From positions 21,241,740-21,305,739 of the forward strand of contig NC_077245.1 in NCBI RefSeq assembly GCF_947179165.1: a DNA stretch of 64,000 bases, read 5' to 3'. Of the stretch, positions 60,311-64,000 are shown piece by piece. Both the position numbers and the translations under genes were made by a program. The notes beneath the pieces are model-generated. The model made no database searches. It saw only the letters and a program-made list of their open reading frames with translations, and was not told the origin of the DNA. Positions within the stretch are counted from its first letter, which is position 1; every line of letters begins with the position of its first letter. This stretch comes from Solanum dulcamara (lineage: Eukaryota; Streptophyta; Magnoliopsida; Solanales; Solanaceae).

Positions 60311-60486
60311 GATGCAGAGGAGTTATTTTAAAAAGCTTGACCAAAGGAGGGGGTCCCTATAGTGGGTAACAATGACAACCAACATGTTCCTAAAGAGGTT
60401 AGGGATCTAATTTTTGATGTCAAATACAAGAATGGGGAACCAAGAAGTGAGTTGAGGAAGGGGAGGAGACCATCAATCGGTGATCA

Positions 60487-60666
60487 ATGAGAACCAAAAT
60501 TATCTAATGGAATATAATGGGATTGAATAGGGTAGATAAGAGGAAATTGGTGAAGCAGCTTGTGCATCAATGGGGAACAAATATTTACGTTCTCAGAGAG
60601 ACCAAGCTGGAGGGAGATGTGAAGAATTTGCTTAAAGAATTATCGGCTAATTAATGGATGCATAAA
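60487..60666 (+). pseudogene. LINE 2 ORF2 start, endonuclease N-terminus
   Basis: It begins MRTKII, a stop, then WNIMGLNRVDKRKLVKQLV and IYVLRETKLEGDVKNLLKEL. The family reads SWN..GLN...KR..V......D....QETK, where the asparagine and glutamate are catalytic (APE-type endonuclease that nicks target DNA). Q is replaced by R here. The frame is cut at about 60666 by a foreign LINE piece. Confidence 0.7.
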
Positions 60667-61017
60667 TAATCTGGAATTGGTAGATCCTCCTTTATTTGGA
60701 GGATGTGCTTCTAGGATTGATAGGTTTCTGAATTCAGCAGACTGGGAGGATGTTTTTCTTCAGGCCAGACAAACTTTACTCCCAAGGCTAGAATCTGATC
60801 ACAATCTAATCCTCCTCAATTGTGGGGACTGTAATTTCAAGAAATCTTATTTTAAATTTGAAAATTGTTGGCTAGAAGTGGAGGGCTTTAAAGACAAAGT
60901 CAAAGATTGGTGGAGCTCTTTTCCCAATAGTGGCAGACCCTCCTATATTTTAGCTAATAAGTTAAAGCTTCTTAAAAAGGAGTCCATACAATGGAGGGGA
61001 AGCAATAGGGGTGACTG
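60667..61017 (+). pseudogene. Out-of-order endonuclease C-terminal piece from another LINE subfamily
   Basis: One open frame (60677-61018) reads NNLELVDPPLFGG, CASRIDRFLNSADWEDVFLQ, RLESDHNLILLNCG, then YFKFENCWLEVEGFKDKVKD and GRPSYILANKLKLLKKE. SRIDRFL and SDH are the C-terminal endonuclease motifs. This segment stands before the middle of LINE 2's endonuclease, and its wording differs from LINE 2's own C-terminal piece at 61956-62200. It also lacks about a dozen residues between LFGG and ASRID. Confidence 0.65.
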
Positions 61018-61024
61018 AAAGCAG

Positions 61025-61370
61025 AAGACTTCAGAGGGGGGGGATCTTGATGTTGTGGGATGAGAGAGCCTGAAAGGGGGAAATCTTAGAAATAGGGGCA
61101 TACTCCATCACATGTAAATGCCACATCACAAGAGTGTATGCTTCCAACTGTTACAAGGAAAGAAGAATACTGTGGGAAAAGGTGAGCGCAGTTAGTGGAC
61201 TGATGGAAAGACCATGGGCTATTTGTGGTGATTTTAATGTAACAAGGTACATATCTGAGAAGAATTGTACAGTAAGAACAACGGGTATATGAAGGAATTC
61301 TCTAATTTTATTGAAGACATGAATCTAGTTGACTTGAAACTTGAGGATGCCACATATACTTGGTTCAAAG
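61025..61370 (+). pseudogene. LINE 2 endonuclease, middle part
   Basis: It resumes with GGGILMLWDERA, a stop, KGEILEIGAYSITCKCHITR, VYASNCYKERRILWEKV, PWAICGDFNVTRYISEKNC (catalytic GDFN) and DLKLEDATYTWFK. It is interrupted at YTWFK by the hAT MITE. Confidence 0.7.
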
Positions 61371-61947
61371 TAGGGGTGGGCGTTCGGTTCGGTTTTGCTA
61401 AAGTTCGGTTCGGTTCTTCGGTGTTCGGTTTTGAAAAAGTATGCACCTTATTTCGAACCAAACTAGATCGGTTCGGTTCAAGTTTTTTAAACTTCAATTC
61501 GGCTTATTTCGGTATTTTTAAAATGATTTTTCAGTGCAAATGAAAAATAAAAAGGACAAAAGGTAGTTCACCGTTCACATTTTGTCTTTTAAGTTATAAC
61601 TTATATTAGTTGTTGTTCACGCTTCATTGCCCAAATAGCCATTAACTAATAAGTAAGAATACCAATTAGTTGTTCACACTTCAAAGTAAAAACTAACAAC
61701 ATAAAGTAATACATTGTGGAATTGGGTCAAAATATATAAGTAATAAAATTTTAAATATTATTTTATATTTATTTAATAAAACTTCGGTTGTTTGATTACC
61801 GTTGAATTGTGATCCTAACACTGAACACCGAACTGAAGAACCGAAGTTTTTGAAAAAAAGAACCGACACTGGACCGAAACACCGAAGAGCCGACACCGAA
61901 AACCGAATTAGTTCGGTTCGATTTTTCGGTATTTATGTCCACCCCTA
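61371..61947. mobile_element. hAT-type MITE (577 bp) with perfect 8-bp target duplication
   Basis: It starts TAGGGGTGGGC and ends GTCCACCCCTA, inverted repeats with one mismatch in ten. GTTCAAAG lies on both sides (61363-61370 and 61948-61955), exact. Removing it restores the LINE reading YTWFKGNQHEATSRIDRILIS. The interior is dominated by GGTTCGGTT/AACCGAACT at the edges and AT-rich DNA in the centre, with no transposase. It is a cousin of 2723-3379. Confidence 0.88.
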
Positions 61948-61955
61948 GTTCAAAG

Positions 61956-62205
61956 GGAACCAACATGAAGCAACCTCTAGGATTGACAGAATATTAATTT
62001 CAAAGGAATGGGATGACAAGTTTCAGAATTTGGAACAAATTCCACTTTAGAGGTTGAGTTTAGATCATATCCCTATAGCTATATTAGGGGGATCTTGGGA
62101 AAGGAGAAAAAGCTACTTCAAATTCGAAAATTGGTGGTTAGAATTTGAGGGTTTCATTGACAAAGTCAGAGAATGGTGGTCTTCTTTCAATTTCACTAGG
62201 AAACC
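61956..62205 (+). pseudogene. LINE 2 endonuclease C-terminus and start of the RT-linker
   Basis: It reads GNQHEATSRIDRILISKEWD, then SLDHIPIAI, GGSWERRKSYFKFENWWLEF and FIDKVREWWSSFNFT. It stops at the boundary of a hAT element. The motif SDH is SLDH here. The rest of LINE 2 would lie beyond that element, outside the window. Confidence 0.7.
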
Positions 62206-62984
62206 TAACGCTGGCAACGGGACCGAAACCGGTACAATCGGACCGGAATCCTCCGGAATCGGATTGGAACAGAACCGGTCTTGAATGTGGTGGTTTCGTC
62301 CGAAATCGGATCGGTATTGGTACCGGGCATACTGGTAAAATTTATAGTGGTCGTCTCTATACCGGACCGGATTTTGGGTTTCTGTGTTATTTTTTTTTAA
62401 ATTTAATTAAATTAACTTAATGTTTATGATTGAAAAAAATTCCAAAATATATAATTTATTTTATATTTTTTTCAAAAGTATAACTTAATAAATTAGATTT
62501 TTTTAAAAGTTTAAATATTAAACTTTTAAAGATTAAATTTCAAATTTTTAAAGTTTAAAATTGAAACTTAAGTGTTAAAAGTTCAAATTTTAAATTTACA
62601 AACTATTACTAATTTACTTACTTAAGACTTAAGTTTGAATTTAAAATTTTCAAACTTAAAATTTACAAACTATTACTAACTTACTTACTTAAGTTTGAAT
62701 TTAAAATTTTCAAACTTTTATAGTTTGAAGCATTTGAAAATTGAAATACATAAAAAAGACTTGAATTAAATTGATGGCAATAATTCAAAAAAATTAAGGC
62801 GAATAACCTATGATTTTATTCATAAAAAATTAAGTAGTACAATTTGTATTACAATTTACAAATATTAGAAGAGGACCTAATCTCATAGCCACCTTTTAGG
62901 AAGGGTTCTATTTTAATTAGACGTCGAATTATCATACTAATATTTGTAGCCTTGAAAATAGTCTAGTCTTAAATCTTCTAACAT

Positions 62985-63725
62985 TTATTTGGTAACATGA
63001 TCCGGAAGTGGTTGTAGTGCTTGTTCCTCCAATGGATCCATGTCGTTTTCACTAGAATCTATCAAAATATTATCTACATCATATTCAAATTGGGTAGGTA
63101 AACTTAGACTTCCATAATTCCTTCGCTTGACATTGATCCAATCCCTAAACAATACCAATATCTCCAAGCTGTCTGATGCGAACGAATGCCTATGCTCTCC
63201 TATTTGAAATTTGGCTGCTCTAAAAGCTCCCTCCGAAGCTACTGAAGATGCTTGAATAGCTAAAACATCTCGAACCACCCGTTGATGTTTTGGAAATGCC
63301 TTGCCGCGATTCTTCCACCAATCCAAAAGGTCAGGTTTGCCTTGTGCATCCTTAATGCTTTCCGTTCCCTTATTAAGATATTCATCAAAATCATTTTTTT
63401 CGTTAGAAGTAAAACCAAGATAACTTTCTAACATATTATCAATATTATATTCATAATATTTACACCTAGATGTTTCGGGTTCTTCAGGACATACTACTTC
63501 ATTTAATCTACTAGAATTATACAAGTCATATAATTTTGTAGCTTTAGTTTTTATGCTATTTTTAACTATTGCCAAACTAGGTTTTTCGTCATCTTGAATA
63601 TCTAAATTTAAATAATTTTTTTCAACCATTAGTGATGCACCTACTTTTTTGTATGTTGGATTTAATAAACAAGCAGTTAAATAAATTTGAGGAATAGGAA
63701 AAAAATATTTTAAAATTTTTTTCAT
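62985..63725 (-). pseudogene. hAT transposase, C-terminal half with dimerisation domain
   Basis: The 246-codon frame runs from [20 protein letters not shown] through a variable middle to [60 protein letters not shown] and DWI. The stretch from WWK through SSVASE.AFRAA to [11 protein letters not shown] is the hATC dimerisation domain of plant hAT transposases; the family's usual SERAFS is SEGAFR here. An acidic tail ends in a stop at 62985. Upstream, 63726-63873 has stops in all useful frames, and coding sense returns only at 63874, so the gene is broken or has an unseen intron. Full proteins of this type have about 600-700 residues. Confidence 0.8.
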
Positions 63726-63873
63726 TCATTGCCTTAAACGAAATTTTTAAATTTTTTGATTATTTCTGAAATAAATTTTTTTAGTGAAAATTGCACAAAT
63801 ATTTTGGTAAAATTGAACAAATAGCTGGTTAATAAAGTTAAGATATTTGTTTTATAGCTAAGAAAAAAACTTT

Positions 63874-64000
63874 TAAAAATTCTATAAGTTCTTTTACGTC
63901 ATCCCAATCACTTTTAAGTTTATAATCCATATCTGAATTATGAGCAATCCAAACCATTTGCAAAGGCTTTCTATATTCATAAGCTACTCTAAGCATTTCA
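63874..64000 (-). pseudogene. hAT transposase, upstream segment
   Basis: The minus strand reads [16 protein letters not shown], then [20 protein letters not shown] and ELIEFLK. This matches the central part of hAT transposases (Y......W..L..L..FL), in the right order before the segment at 62985-63725. It runs off the window edge. The frame is lost at about 63873. Confidence 0.6.

Larger units (their letters stand above)
62206..64000 (-). mobile_element. hAT element, one end and C-terminal transposase part
   Basis: The left end lies at about 62203-62212, where TAACGCTGGCAACGGGACC starts in the LINE. The form resembles the (C)A.NG.TGGCAA.GG ends of Ac-like hATs. Subterminal CGGACCGG, GGAATCGGAT and ACCGGTAC words follow (62215-62370), as is common at hAT ends. 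An AT-rich 3' region then leads to the transposase at 62985. The other end is beyond base 64000, so its target duplication cannot be checked. Confidence 0.65.

Noticed and set aside
1..64000. Organelle DNA insertion, rRNA or tRNA genes
   Set aside because: No plastid or mitochondrial gene, rRNA or complete tRNA was recognised.

Overview
The window is plant nuclear DNA, almost certainly from a Solanaceae species such as Solanum, Nicotiana or Capsicum. The evidence is AT-rich spacers, introns with GT/AG borders, an Au-type SINE, many Tekay-like chromovirus LTRs with 2-4 kb LTRs, and CACTA, hAT and MITE relics typical of that family. The species itself cannot be read from the sequence. Only one host gene is recognisable: the first four exons (90 codons, intact splice sites) of a PIR/SRA1 (CYFIP-type) subunit of the SCAR/WAVE complex, at 54509-55341 on the plus strand. 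Its remaining exons are not in the window, and everything downstream to base 64000 is transposon debris in what would be intron 4.

Layout. 1-1838 is AT-rich spacer with a MITE relic. 1839-19003 is an old CACTA element on the minus strand (terminus at 1839, acidic C-terminal exon at 2490, transposase relic at 18517-18790). It has been split by a hAT MITE (2723-3379) and by a minus-strand Tekay-like element A (LTR 3686-4692 + 11131-12474, internal 12475-14594, second LTR 14652-16780). Inside A's left LTR sits a solo LTR (C), and inside C another solo LTR (B).

19004-37510 is a second, older minus-strand gypsy element, E: 3' LTR 19004-23104, IN, RNase H, RT, PR, gag, PBS, then a truncated 5' LTR 35789-37510. 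It is split in the RT by a third element D (26581-32528) and in the integrase by a 666-bp LTR-like insertion. 37511-45771 is a MULE-related region split by solo LTR H, which is split by solo LTR I. 45772-53560 holds an LTR fragment (K), AT-rich spacer, and a GATACATGTATC-type repeat split by solo LTR F, which is split by an Ogre/Tat-like solo LTR J. 53561-55341 is the PIR promoter and 5' exons. 55342-64000 holds two decayed L1-type LINEs in the sense of the gene, a second hAT MITE with perfect target duplications, and one end of a hAT element with a degraded transposase.

Many boundaries could be fixed by target-site duplications and by reconstructing empty sites from sibling copies, giving a readable order of insertion. 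The most unusual pattern is that most of the LTR families here carry, upstream of their core promoter, an array of short GC-rich dyad-symmetric words. The word differs by family (GGCGC..GCGCC, TACGGACCGTA, TACGAGTCGTA, GATCGCGA, CCACGGACCGTGG) while the position and the dyad design are kept. Alignments here were done by eye, so percentages and exact junctions are approximate.
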